DNA of 58,905 nucleotides from an uncultured Actinomycetes bacterium (GCA_903844855.1 CAIMVH010000087.1:1-58905); one strand, 5' to 3'; positions 44,949 through 53,988 are shown, numbered from the stretch's first letter. A program made the numbers and translations. Notes: a model not told the origin generated them from the sequence alone.

Positions 44949-45828
44949 GAATGTAGAGACGCGCAGGATCCTCCTAGATGGGTATCCCACTGAAGTAGTG
45001 CGCCACGGGGACGTTCTCGTTGCTGGGGATGGCCGTCAGGTAGCAATCGCAGATGCGATTCACTTGGCCCCAGTTGAGCCAACAAAGATCATCGCGGTTC
45101 ATTTGAATTATCAGAGTCGTACTGATGAATTCATGACCAAGCTTCCCCCTGCACCTACCTATTTCCATAAACCCATCACCGCGTTAAATTCTCATCATGG
45201 TGACGTGGTTCGCCCCCAAGGATGCAAGTGGCTCAATTATGAAGGCGAGATCGTCATCGTAATTGGACGCACTTGCCGCAATATTTCTCCCAAGGATGCG
45301 GCCGATTACATTGCCGGGTACACCATCGGCAATGATTACGGTTTGCACGATTTTCGAGATACCGATGCTGGTTCGATGCTGCGCGTGAAGGGGAGCGACA
45401 CTCTTGCGCCAGTGGGACCTGGTTTAGTTCGTGATTGGGATTTTAAGAATAAGCAGATCCGTACCTTGGTCAATGGAGTTGTGAAGCAAGATGACAACAC
45501 CAAGAATATGGAATGGGATATGCATTACTTGGTCGCTGACATCGCGCGCACCATCACCCTTGCTCCCGGCGACATTCTCTTCTCGGGTACGCCAGCATTT
45601 TCGCGTCCGGTGCAACCAGGCGATTTGGTCGAAGTCGAAGTCGAAGGATTAGGAAAGCTCAGCAATCGAATCGTAGAAGGCCCCACGCCAATTCGTACCG
45701 ATGTGGGCGCCCAACCCACCGAGAGTGAAGAGGTTATCTCCACTGCCATGGGCGGCGATTGGGAATTCCGCGGAATACGCACACCATCGAAAGATCTCTA
45801 CCCATCACGAATTGAGGAGAAGAAGTGA
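44941..45828 (+). CDS. hpaG: Fumarylacetoacetate-hydrolase-family enzyme (HpaG-like)
   Basis: 295 residues from GTG at 44941. The FAH fold metal site appears as NYEGEIVIVIG and NDYGLHDFRDTD; LFSGTPAF and LVEVEVEGLG are typical. In the homoprotocatechuate pathway this family decarboxylates and isomerises the ring-cleavage product; E. coli HpaG is a fused two-domain protein of about 430 residues, while here one domain is present. It lies between hpaD and the ferredoxin gene, which it overlaps by 4 bp. Confidence 0.83.
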   Translation: MSKNVETRRILLDGYPTEVVRHGDVLVAGDGRQVAIADAIHLAPVEPTKIIAVHLNYQSRTDEFMTKLPPAPTYFHKPITALNSHHGDVVRPQGCKWLNYEGEIVIVIGRTCRNISPKDAADYIAGYTIGNDYGLHDFRDTDAGSMLRVKGSDTLAPVGPGLVRDWDFKNKQIRTLVNGVVKQDDNTKNMEWDMHYLVADIARTITLAPGDILFSGTPAFSRPVQPGDLVEVEVEGLGKLSNRIVEGPTPIRTDVGAQPTESEEVISTAMGGDWEFRGIRTPSKDLYPSRIEEKK

Positions 45829-46010
45829 AGGTTCATGTAGACATGGAGAAGTGTCAGCATTACGGACAGTGTGTATTTGAAGCTGACGATGTTTTCTCTT
45901 TGGGCGACGATGGGAAATTGGTCTACAAGGCAGATGTTGACGACAGCCGCCGATCTGACGTCGAGTCCGCTGTAGATGTATGCCCCATGCAAGCCATTAC
46001 GGTCGAGTAG
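45825..46010 (+). CDS. 3Fe-4S ferredoxin (P450 partner)
   Basis: 61 residues from GTG at 45825 with GAGGAG upstream. Cys are arranged as CQHYGQC and VCPMQAI, giving three ligands of a 3Fe-4S cluster as in actinobacterial P450 ferredoxins. It overlaps hpaG by ATG-like TGA sharing (GTGA). It should carry electrons from the reductase next to it to one or both P450s. Confidence 0.92.
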   Translation: MKVHVDMEKCQHYGQCVFEADDVFSLGDDGKLVYKADVDDSRRSDVESAVDVCPMQAITVE

Positions 46011-46016
46011 TCCTTC

Positions 46017-47195
46017 TTGAAGGTTCTTATCGTTGGCGCTGGGTTAGCCGGATTACGGACCGCAGAGTCCCTCCGTGGTGCGGGCTTTGCTGGCGAGATC
46101 ACCATCGTGGGAGAAGAGCCGCACTTTCCCTATAACAGGCCCCCACTTTCAAAAGATGCACTGGCCAATGGTTTAACGATTGCTGATCTCGAATTCAAAC
46201 GCCGTGAATCCATCGCTGATGTGAGGTGGATCTTTAACGATTCCGCACTAAGTACTAATTACGCAGAGCGAAGCGTGCTCCTGGAGTCTGGGCGTCTCGA
46301 GTCTTTTGACATCTTGGTCGCCGCAACTGGTATTCGCCCTCGCGTGCTTAACGTTCCAGGGGCTGAGAAAAGTAAATTTTCACTCCGCAATTTTACGGAA
46401 GCACAAGAACTCCGTACCTCTATGTTGGGAGCGGAGAAGCTGGTCATTGTGGGCGCTGGCTTTATTGGTTGTGAGATAGCGGCGACGGCACGCAAACTTG
46501 GAATTAATGTGGCCGTGGTGGCAGCTGATCCCGAGCCGATGTTTAGGCCACTCGGCGCAGAGTTTGGTCGTGCGATGCGAGAGCGCCACGAAGCAGAAGG
46601 CGTGAAGTTTCACATGGACGCTAAAATCGCTGGGTACCTCGGAGGGGATAGCGCTACCGGGGTATCTCTGGAGAGTGGCGAGGAAATTCTTGGTGACTTA
46701 GTGGTGGAAGCTATCGGTTCACTTCCGAACACTGAGTGGCTAGCCGGAGGAGAACTTGATCTGCAAGACGGGGTACTCGTGGATTCATCAATGCGTGCCA
46801 CGGCCCCTAGTGATCTCTCTGTTTACGCTGTAGGTGATGTTGCTCGATATGCATTCGATCTCTTTGATTCCACTCCTCGCAGGATTGAACATTGGAATCT
46901 CCCTACGGAGACGGGTCGTCGGGCGGGCAAGTCGATCGCCCATTTTCTGACCACCGGCGAAGTACTTGTTGAGCCAGTGAATTTTGTCCCGTCATTCTGG
47001 TCGGATCAGTATGAAGATAACGTGCAATCCTTTGGGATACCCGGCATCGCAGACTCTATAAACGTGGTTGATGGCGAACTCGCTGGCGACTGTGTAGTGG
47101 AGTATCTGCGTGACGGTAAAGTTGTGGGAGTGGTCGGTGTGAATACCAGCGCGAAATTAGCGCCGTATCGTAAGAGATTTCAGGAGATTAATTAA
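46017..47195 (+). CDS. Ferredoxin reductase (FAD/NAD)
   Basis: 392 residues from TTG at 46017, 6 bp after the ferredoxin. FAD motif GAGLAGLRTAE near residue 7; NAD(P) motif VGAGFIGCEIA near 150; SVYAVGDVARY for flavin closure near 263. It resembles putidaredoxin reductase-type enzymes that drive P450s. With the ferredoxin it completes a class I P450 electron chain. The stop lies in the palindrome TTAATTAA shared with the convergent TauE/SafE gene. Confidence 0.92.
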   Translation: MKVLIVGAGLAGLRTAESLRGAGFAGEITIVGEEPHFPYNRPPLSKDALANGLTIADLEFKRRESIADVRWIFNDSALSTNYAERSVLLESGRLESFDILVAATGIRPRVLNVPGAEKSKFSLRNFTEAQELRTSMLGAEKLVIVGAGFIGCEIAATARKLGINVAVVAADPEPMFRPLGAEFGRAMRERHEAEGVKFHMDAKIAGYLGGDSATGVSLESGEEILGDLVVEAIGSLPNTEWLAGGELDLQDGVLVDSSMRATAPSDLSVYAVGDVARYAFDLFDSTPRRIEHWNLPTETGRRAGKSIAHFLTTGEVLVEPVNFVPSFWSDQYEDNVQSFGIPGIADSINVVDGELAGDCVVEYLRDGKVVGVVGVNTSAKLAPYRKRFQEIN

Positions 47196-47901
47196 GCACG
47201 TCTGTGAGAGTGACTACCGCAAAGATGAAAAGGAATGCTGCGAGTGCGCGCTGGCGAAGGAGTGGATTAATTCGTTGAGTGAAGCGGGCGGCAAGTAAGA
47301 CGCCAAGGCCAGCTGCTAGTCCAAGGAAGAGTGTGTGCGAAGGTGGCATCACACGCTTTCCGGCCAGCGCCGAGAGTGCGTTGATGGCTAAGACGAAGGA
47401 ACTCGTTCCTACTGCAACCGACATCTTTAACTTGCTAATCAGGCGAAGCGCTGGAATGACTACGAAGCCGGCTCCTACACCGAGTGCACCGGCCGCACTC
47501 CCTGCTAGCGCTGCACCGATCCAACCTTTCCAACTCGCGCTGGGTATCTCGCTCTTACTGCGTCGGAAGAGGGAGGCTGAGGAAGTGAAGAGCAGAATAG
47601 ATAGCAAAATAGCGGTGAGAGTATTCGAAGCATTGCGCATGAGATAGCCGACAATGATGGCCGCCGGAATCGAGAGCACGAGAAACGGCAGAGCTGCTCG
47701 GAAGTCGATCTCACCTCGACGAGTTACCACCAAAGTGTTGACTGCTCCTGAGATAAGCACTACCGAGAGTCCGGCGATGGAGGCTTCGCTGTAGGTCATG
47801 TTGAGTAGATGGACCGCGAGCGGAACCGTAAGTGAACCAGCGCCAGCTCCGAAGAACGCCATAAAACACCCGAGTACTACACCGACGAGCAGTATTTCCA
47901 T
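47188..47901 (-). CDS. TauE/SafE-family (sulfite/organosulfur exporter type) membrane protein
   Basis: 237 residues, seven to eight membrane spans. The repeated family motif is visible as MAFFGAGAGSLTVPL and GVGAGFVVIPAL. The start overlaps the sulfatase stop by one base (TAATG). Members export sulfite or sulfoacetate or take up organic acids. The sulfatase link suggests export of sulfite/sulfate or transport of the desulfated product. Confidence 0.85.
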   Translation of the reverse strand: MEILLVGVVLGCFMAFFGAGAGSLTVPLAVHLLNMTYSEASIAGLSVVLISGAVNTLVVTRRGEIDFRAALPFLVLSIPAAIIVGYLMRNASNTLTAILLSILLFTSSASLFRRSKSEIPSASWKGWIGAALAGSAAGALGVGAGFVVIPALRLISKLKMSVAVGTSSFVLAINALSALAGKRVMPPSHTLFLGLAAGLGVLLAARFTQRINPLLRQRALAAFLFIFAVVTLTDVLN

Positions 47902-49481
47902 TATGCAGAGGCCATTGGCTTACGACCTTCGTCGGCGATCGCCATCATTTCACGTGCGAGCTTCTCGAAGGCCTCTCCGCGCTCTTGTTTATGTGCCTCT
48001 GTTCCAAAAAGGTTCTTGGTATCTTCGACATCGCTCGAGCGGTCATAGAGCTCGCCATATTTTTGACCTGCGTAGGCGGTGAGTCGATAATCCGGAGTGA
48101 TCAAAGTGCGTAGACGCACTGGGCCTGACATGCCATCAAGACCAAAGGGCTGATCTTCTTCAACGATCAACGCATCACGCCATGGTTTCTTTGACTTTCC
48201 CACGAGGGATCTTCCCTGAATGCCACGCCATCCACGACTCCCGGTTAATTCGAGAAGTGTGGGAGCAATGTCGGCACTCGAGACAAGGCGATCATCAAGA
48301 CCAATATCAAGCATCGGGCCAGATATGAGAAGGGGCACACGTGTCACTGCTTCATAGTGCACAAAATGTTTGAGCATCAAACCGTGATCGCCGAAAAGAT
48401 CGCCGTGATCAGTAGTGAAGACGATGATGAGCGGGCGATCTTGGGTGGCTTCACGAGCGGCACTCACAATTTTACCGACGGCCTGATCGACAAATTGAAT
48501 CTGGCCAATTTGCGCACGCAACGCATCTTGGAACTGCTCCACCGTGGGCGCCCAAGTCATTGTGGGATCTTCTGGGGGAGTACCGCGATGTGCGGCGATC
48601 TCTTGGAGATGTGGTGGCGACTCTGAGTGCGAGGCAAAGAATGTTTCTGGGAGCGGAAGAGTTGCCGGATCTATATCCGGCATGAATTCTGCGGGCGGCG
48701 CAAAGGGATGGTGTGGATCGGGGAAAGATACAAAGCAGAGGAAGGGATCGTCTGAACTTGCCGCATCCTTCAGACGCGCAGTGGCGCGCTCAACGACGAA
48801 AGATGAGGGGTGGAGTTCTGCGGGTACTTGCGAGACATAAACCTGATCCCAATCCGCGCGACGTTCTTTTGAGTTTTGCCAACCTGCAAGTTCTTCTAGA
48901 TTTGCGCCACGGGCTTTCGCCCAATGCCAATAATGTCCGCTTGGCCGGTCGCCGTGGCCCACAGCCAAGTCAACGGAGTCGAATCCGTAGTAGTCAGCAG
49001 GTAAGTCAACGTAACCCTCGCGATGCCTCTGGGAGTTTTCCCACTGTTGCCATTCATCTCCCTCACCCACACCGCTGTAAAATCTGGCGTCAGGAAGATC
49101 ATTGAGAACTTCTGGAGCGTTGGCTTCGATATCAGCGAGCTGAAAACCCTCATAAGGCCAACCCATGGTTTGGAAGTGCAATTTTCCAATCGCAGAAGTT
49201 TTATAGCCAGTGCGGCGCATCGAGCGCATGAAAGTTTCCGCTTGCCAATCTAAAGTTACGCCGTTCGTCCGTGTCCCATGCACGGAGGGCCAGCGCCCTG
49301 TTGCAATTGTTGCTCGATTTGGCATGCACGTGGGATTTGCGACATAAGCCCTCGTGAATCGTCGACTCTCGAGGGCGATCGCATCAATATTCGGAGTACT
49401 GATTGGGAGATCCTTATTAGCGTGGCCCAGATGGTCGGCTCGAAGTTGGTCGGCGACAATCACTAAGACGTTAGGGCGCAT
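47901..49481 (-). CDS. Sulfatase (formylglycine type)
   Basis: 526 residues from ATG at 49481 (MRPNVLVIVADQLRADH). The sulfatase signature CMPNR within NPTCMPNRATIATGR (Cys near residue 53) must be converted to formylglycine; no maturase is in the window. FTTDHGDLFGDHGLM forms the metal site. The family includes aryl- and choline-sulfatases. No signal peptide is seen, so a cytoplasmic substrate is likely. It starts 4 bp after the amidohydrolase gene. Confidence 0.88.
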   Translation of the reverse strand: MRPNVLVIVADQLRADHLGHANKDLPISTPNIDAIALESRRFTRAYVANPTCMPNRATIATGRWPSVHGTRTNGVTLDWQAETFMRSMRRTGYKTSAIGKLHFQTMGWPYEGFQLADIEANAPEVLNDLPDARFYSGVGEGDEWQQWENSQRHREGYVDLPADYYGFDSVDLAVGHGDRPSGHYWHWAKARGANLEELAGWQNSKERRADWDQVYVSQVPAELHPSSFVVERATARLKDAASSDDPFLCFVSFPDPHHPFAPPAEFMPDIDPATLPLPETFFASHSESPPHLQEIAAHRGTPPEDPTMTWAPTVEQFQDALRAQIGQIQFVDQAVGKIVSAAREATQDRPLIIVFTTDHGDLFGDHGLMLKHFVHYEAVTRVPLLISGPMLDIGLDDRLVSSADIAPTLLELTGSRGWRGIQGRSLVGKSKKPWRDALIVEEDQPFGLDGMSGPVRLRTLITPDYRLTAYAGQKYGELYDRSSDVEDTKNLFGTEAHKQERGEAFEKLAREMMAIADEGRKPMASA

Positions 49482-49485
49482 GACC

Positions 49486-51144
49486 TTATCCTTCCAGGCT
49501 TCCGTATTTGCACTCTCCGGCAACCAGTGTTGCCTGGACTTTACTCTCAAGGAGGGAACTTCCATCATCGTTCCAGTCGATTTGACGGTCAAGGAGGACA
49601 AGGTCGGCGGCATAGCCCACCTCGATACGCCCACGCCAACCTTCAGTTCGATTTTGGTAGGCGCCGCCTTCTGTCATCGAGCGCAACCCATCTATCAGTG
49701 AGATTTTTTGAGAATCGGATGGAGAGGCGTCGAGATCTCGAAGATCTCGACGGTGGGCGGTAACTAATATTCTTTTCCAGTCCGGTTCAGAAACCGGCGC
49801 ATCAGATGAGAGTGCCAGCGAGATACCTGCATTCAAAGCGCTTTGTAAAGGTTGATTGGCGCGAGCTCGAGCAACTCCCAAACGTGCATCATTGCCCTGG
49901 CCCACCATCCAGCGGATCAGTGGATTAGTATTTAGTCCGATTCCTGCATCGCTCATTTTGCGCATATTGGATTCGTTGAGGTAATTACCGTGAATTAAAT
50001 AGTGCCTGCCGTCGCGGCCATCTTTCTGCACTCTAAGTATTGACTCAATAATCGCCTCGGACGTGGCATCTCCTGTTGAGTGAAGACCTGCTTGCCATCC
50101 TCGGCTATGAATTTCGGAAATTATCAGGTCAAGTTCTTGGAGGCGCTCAACGTCGGATGAACCCTCGATGGTCATATGACCACAAGTACCGTCGTCGTAA
50201 GGTTCTTTCATCCATGAAGTTCTGCTACGTGGAACACCGTCGGCAAATATTTTTACCTGATCTATCCCGAGAAAGGAGTGAGGGAGAAGCGGACGTGCTT
50301 TACCGAAGTTCTCAAGGCCACTGGCGATATCTTTTACATTACTGCCGCCGAGCCCGCTAAAGAGGAGCATTAATGTGGTGCGAATTGGTAGCTCTCCCGA
50401 TTGGGCAAGCTCTTGGTAAATTTCAAGAGCTTCTTCTCCGGCTGCGCCTCCAAGGAGTGAGTCCGCTCCTGGCCCAATTCCTGGTTCTGTGAATGCGGTG
50501 ATTCCACGAGAGAGCAAATCTGCTATGCCCAATGTAATTGCACTTTTTAAATCTGAGCGAGTAGGAGCTGGCATTTTTGCTAGCACCAGTGCGGATGCCG
50601 ATTCAAAGAGCAAGCCAGTAGGGGAGCCGTCGGCATAACGATCTATTCGTCCGCCTATCGGATCTGGCGTCTGTGAATCTATCCCTGCATGAGTTAACGC
50701 ACTCTTGTTCACTAAGGTGCTGTGACCAGTGAAGTCACCAAGGACCGCGGGAGCACTGTGGCCAGCGTCTGAAATGAGCGAGCTGGTAGGCCGTCCTTCC
50801 GGGCCGTCGCCGGTCAAAGCCGTAATATCCCAACCCTGACCTCGAATCCAGCCATTGGATTCGGGGCGCGCATTGCGGAGGATAGAAAGAAAACGATCGT
50901 TATCTTCGGCATTGCGTAGATCGACTGCTGTGAAAGCTCTTCCCATTTCAATAAGGTGTAGATGTGAATCGTCGATCCCCGCGATCAAGGTCCTACCGTG
51001 CAGATCGAAATTCTCACCTTCTGTTGCCCCTCTTTCGCTGGACAGAGAGAGCGCAATGATACGTCCGGCACGCACACTCACATCGAAAAGGGCGGACGGA
51101 TAGTGGGCTAATGAAACATTTCTTAAGTTGATTTGAGAAGGCAC
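49486..51144 (-). CDS. Amidohydrolase family 3 protein (YtcJ-like)
   Basis: 552 residues from GTG at 51144. The metal motif DSHLHLI near residue 58 and GRTLIAGIDDSH are typical; GWQAGLHSTGDATSE near 355 and LALSSDAPVSEPD near 455 complete the barrel site. Members such as YtcJ and NfdA hydrolyse N-acyl or formamide-type bonds. It heads the minus-strand operon amidohydrolase-sulfatase-TauE/SafE. The upstream gap to the ABC operon is 158 bp and divergent. Confidence 0.85.
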   Translation of the reverse strand: MPSQINLRNVSLAHYPSALFDVSVRAGRIIALSLSSERGATEGENFDLHGRTLIAGIDDSHLHLIEMGRAFTAVDLRNAEDNDRFLSILRNARPESNGWIRGQGWDITALTGDGPEGRPTSSLISDAGHSAPAVLGDFTGHSTLVNKSALTHAGIDSQTPDPIGGRIDRYADGSPTGLLFESASALVLAKMPAPTRSDLKSAITLGIADLLSRGITAFTEPGIGPGADSLLGGAAGEEALEIYQELAQSGELPIRTTLMLLFSGLGGSNVKDIASGLENFGKARPLLPHSFLGIDQVKIFADGVPRSRTSWMKEPYDDGTCGHMTIEGSSDVERLQELDLIISEIHSRGWQAGLHSTGDATSEAIIESILRVQKDGRDGRHYLIHGNYLNESNMRKMSDAGIGLNTNPLIRWMVGQGNDARLGVARARANQPLQSALNAGISLALSSDAPVSEPDWKRILVTAHRRDLRDLDASPSDSQKISLIDGLRSMTEGGAYQNRTEGWRGRIEVGYAADLVLLDRQIDWNDDGSSLLESKVQATLVAGECKYGSLEG

Positions 51145-51227
51145 GTAGCGTTTCTAGGGCATCTTTCTAGTGGCGTCAATGTCCGGGGGCCAGCTCGCAT
51201 CGGGTCGGCGTGTCGAAAATAAAAGTA

Positions 51228-51278
51228 TTGTCAAGGGTGTATTCCTCCGCTACGGTCAGACCGTTCGTATGCAAACGG
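51228..51278 (+). promoter_or_regulatory. Promoter of the ABC importer operon with a downstream inverted repeat
   Basis: TTGTCA (51228-51233), 17 bp, TACGGT (51251-51256) form a good promoter. CCGTT...AACGG (51261-51265 and 51274-51278) lies at the expected start of transcription and could be an operator or a small hairpin. A strong Shine-Dalgarno GGAGG (51293-51297) precedes the ATG. Confidence 0.55.
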
Positions 51279-51302
51279 ATATCCCTGATCCCGGAGGTTT
51301 AC

Positions 51303-52418
51303 ATGCTTAAGACCAGTACCCTGACCAGAATTGCGGCGAGTGCGCTCGTCGCTTCAGTGGCTTTTGCGCCGACCGCATTTGCCGCAAATAAGCCTGCTCC
51401 GAAGCCGGTTACCAAAACGCCCGCTAAGCCAGTGGCCAAACCAGTAGCTAAGCCAGTAGCTAAGCCCGCGGGGCCATGCGTAATCGTGACGCCAGCTCCT
51501 TCGTTCCAGACGATTAAGATCGCAGGAACTCAGATCAACACTACGGCTGCCGTTCTTGCTGCCGACAAAGCTAATTGCTTTGCCAAGTATGGAATTAAGT
51601 TGGCATGGACCGATGCCTTCCCTGCGCCGGGCGTTGCTCTCACAGCACTTGCTGGGGGTTCCATTGAAGTCACATATGCGCCCACAGTTCCAATCATTAA
51701 CTTCGTAGTAAACGCCGGCTTGAAGGCGAAGATTTTGGCACCAGGTGATGGATACGCCCCCGGACAGCAGGCCAAAATTCTCGATGGTGGTACCTCGAAG
51801 ATGATCGACGATACCGCCGTCTTGGTGAAGACCGGTGGCGCCATCAAATCCTGGGCCGACCTTGAAGGAAAGAGCGTCGCCGTCCCAGCTCGCAAGGCAC
51901 AACTTGAAGTCACCATCGCTGCCAAGGTTCGCGAGGACGGTGGAGATCCTGCAAAGGTGAAGTTCCTGGCTTTGGGAATGCCAGAAATGGCTGCAGCCAT
52001 CAAGAAGGGTGACATCGATGCGGGTGGCGTTGTTGAGCCATTCGGTACCGCTGGCGTTGCTGATGGACTCTCGCTTCTCGGATTCCCAGCCGCTGGCTTC
52101 TTCAACGATGGTGGCGCTGTGGGTGTGTGGTTAGCTACAGAAGCATGGACGTCAGCTAATCGCGACTTAGCTCTTGCTTTCCAGAAGGCCATGAGTGAGT
52201 CAAACGCATGGGCTTCAGCTCCGGCAAATCTTTCTAAGGTTCGGGCTGAGATCCCTAAGATCACCGGCGTCACGGCGGCTGAAGCAGCTGCGAGTAATAT
52301 CCCATTCTTGCCGACCGCACCAGTGTCGGCATCGGATGTTTCCAGCGTGGCGAGCAAGATGAACTTCATGGGGTACATCTCAAAGAGGGTTGATGCCGCA
52401 GCGCTACTATTTAGGTAG
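51303..52418 (+). CDS. ABC transporter substrate-binding protein (NMT1/TauA type)
   Basis: 371 residues. A Sec signal peptide (residues 1-28, AFA|AN) is followed by a Lys/Pro/Ala-rich linker with repeated PVAKPVAKP (about residues 30-58), then the NMT1-like domain: LAADKANCFAKYGI, GGSIEVTYAPTVP, WADLEGKSVAVPARK, IDAGGVVEPF. No lipobox Cys is at the cleavage site, so the protein is not a classic lipoprotein; the linker may hold it in the wall. It binds a small ligand for the permeases downstream. Confidence 0.85.
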   Translation: MLKTSTLTRIAASALVASVAFAPTAFAANKPAPKPVTKTPAKPVAKPVAKPVAKPAGPCVIVTPAPSFQTIKIAGTQINTTAAVLAADKANCFAKYGIKLAWTDAFPAPGVALTALAGGSIEVTYAPTVPIINFVVNAGLKAKILAPGDGYAPGQQAKILDGGTSKMIDDTAVLVKTGGAIKSWADLEGKSVAVPARKAQLEVTIAAKVREDGGDPAKVKFLALGMPEMAAAIKKGDIDAGGVVEPFGTAGVADGLSLLGFPAAGFFNDGGAVGVWLATEAWTSANRDLALAFQKAMSESNAWASAPANLSKVRAEIPKITGVTAAEAAASNIPFLPTAPVSASDVSSVASKMNFMGYISKRVDAAALLFR

Positions 52419-52465
52419 GGGCAGCTGCTCGCAATCGGCTTGTAATTAATGCGAAAGGGTCGGTC

Positions 52466-53218
52466 GTGAGGTTTGCGAATCCGAAGAACTGGCTGTGGCT
52501 CATCTCCCTTGGGGGAACGGTCCTCATCTGGCAATTGGTTTCCGTAAGCCTTAACGACCGACCTTTTCCTTCTGTATCAAAAATTTCCAACGCGCTTTCG
52601 GAGATGCTTCAGACGGGGGAGTTCTGGGGGGATCTCGGGGTCACTTTTCTGATCGCCATGGTGGGCCTCATTATTGGAATAGCTCTTGCCGTTCCGCTAG
52701 GGCTGTTGGTGGGTCTCAGCGAATTTGCCTTTAGGTCCACTAAATTTATTCTTGATTTTTTGAAAGTGATTCCTCCCATCGTGGTGCTCCCTCTTGTATT
52801 GCTCATGTTTGGCACCACAATAAAATTTAGCGTCACTCTCGTAGTCTTTGGTGTGCTCTTCTCTGTGTTGGTTCAAGCAACTTATGGAGTTCGAGATACC
52901 GATCCGGTTCTGTTGGATACGCTCTCAGCTTTCAACGCGTCGCGATACGCGCGCTTAAAGTATGCGGTCCTTCCTTCGGCCCTTCCTTTCATTGCGACGG
53001 GCACGAAGATTGCCACCTCTGCGGCAGTTATCGTTTCTATTGTTACCGGCCTGGTAGGAAGTGGCCCCGGGCTAGGGCACTCATTATCCGTCGCGCAGAC
53101 AGGTGGTAACTCTCCGAATGTCTTCGCCTACGTTGTCGTCTTAGGCGTCGTCGGAATCTTGGTTAATCTGCTGGTCTCGGCTTTGGATAGACGAATTATC
53201 TTTTGGCGAGGTAAATGA
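52466..53218 (+). CDS. ABC transporter permease (SsuC/TauC type)
   Basis: 250 residues from GTG at 52466, with AAAGGG upstream. Six hydrophobic helices; the inner-membrane coupling loop has DPVLLDTLSAFNASRYARLKYAVLPSALPFI (EAA-type). It pairs with the second permease, whose ATG overlaps its stop. It is the membrane channel of the importer whose binding protein is just upstream. Confidence 0.88.
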   Translation: MRFANPKNWLWLISLGGTVLIWQLVSVSLNDRPFPSVSKISNALSEMLQTGEFWGDLGVTFLIAMVGLIIGIALAVPLGLLVGLSEFAFRSTKFILDFLKVIPPIVVLPLVLLMFGTTIKFSVTLVVFGVLFSVLVQATYGVRDTDPVLLDTLSAFNASRYARLKYAVLPSALPFIATGTKIATSAAVIVSIVTGLVGSGPGLGHSLSVAQTGGNSPNVFAYVVVLGVVGILVNLLVSALDRRIIFWRGK

Positions 53219-53988
53219 TGCTCGCTCTTTTGCGCCGTTTCCTGATATCAAGTTGGCTCGTGGTGGCTCTGCTGCTCTTCTGGTGGAAAGTATCGGCAAA
53301 CTCTGAGAATTATTTCTGGCCACCTCTCGGTCAAATCGCTTCTCAGTTTAAGGCGAATTGGCTTTTTACTAATGTGGTCGACGACGTGATTCCTAGCCTT
53401 AAGAATCTTGCCATTGGATATTTCATTGGCGCCCCTTGCGCACTGGTCGTGGGCGCACATTTAGGTTTGAGTGAAATTGCGCAGCGGATATTTTCTCCTC
53501 TAGTGAATTTCTTTAGATCCATCCCTGGAGTGGCATTGGTGCCCATCTTCATCATGCTCTTTGGCATTGGCGATGAATCGCGACGGGTATCCATTGCGGT
53601 AGCTGTTTTCTTCCCCACCTTGATCGCGACTATCGAAGCGGTTCGCACTTCTGATGCAGTTCTATTAGATGTCTCTCGAAGTTTTAAGTTCTCGTCTTTT
53701 CAGAGTCTGTGGCGAGTTCGGGTGCCAAGTGGCGCGCCTATGATTTCATCTGGTCTTCAAGTGAGTCTTCAGGTGGGATTTATTGTGATGATCGTGAGCG
53801 AGATGCTCGGGGCTTTCAGGGGATTGGGAGCTTTTACCGTAGAGGCGCAGCAATCCTTCATGATCATTGATATGTGGACGGGCATCATCATGCTGGGAAT
53901 TCTGGGTTACATTTTCAATGTCATATTCGAGTTAATAGAGAAGCGGGCCCTTCGCTGGTATCGCGGACAGAAAGGCCTCACAACATGA
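53215..53988 (+). CDS. ABC transporter permease (SsuC/TauC type)
   Basis: 257 residues from ATG at 53215 (a second ATG follows at 53218). EAA-type loop: SDAVLLDVSRSFKFSSFQSLWRVRVPSGAPMI. The two permeases are distinct sequences, so the channel is probably a heterodimer, which is less common than the homodimers of SsuC/TauC systems. Both ends overlap neighbours by ATGA. Confidence 0.88.
   Translation: MMLALLRRFLISSWLVVALLLFWWKVSANSENYFWPPLGQIASQFKANWLFTNVVDDVIPSLKNLAIGYFIGAPCALVVGAHLGLSEIAQRIFSPLVNFFRSIPGVALVPIFIMLFGIGDESRRVSIAVAVFFPTLIATIEAVRTSDAVLLDVSRSFKFSSFQSLWRVRVPSGAPMISSGLQVSLQVGFIVMIVSEMLGAFRGLGAFTVEAQQSFMIIDMWTGIIMLGILGYIFNVIFELIEKRALRWYRGQKGLTT

Noticed and set aside
51257-51300. 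Riboswitch (for example TPP) ahead of the NMT1-type importer
   Set aside because: The conserved TPP core sequences are not present; only a short inverted repeat with 5-bp arms is seen.
51530-52534. 334-residue open frame on the minus strand
   Set aside because: It is antisense to the binding-protein gene, which has a signal peptide, promoter and family motifs; the long frame is a by-product of codon bias.
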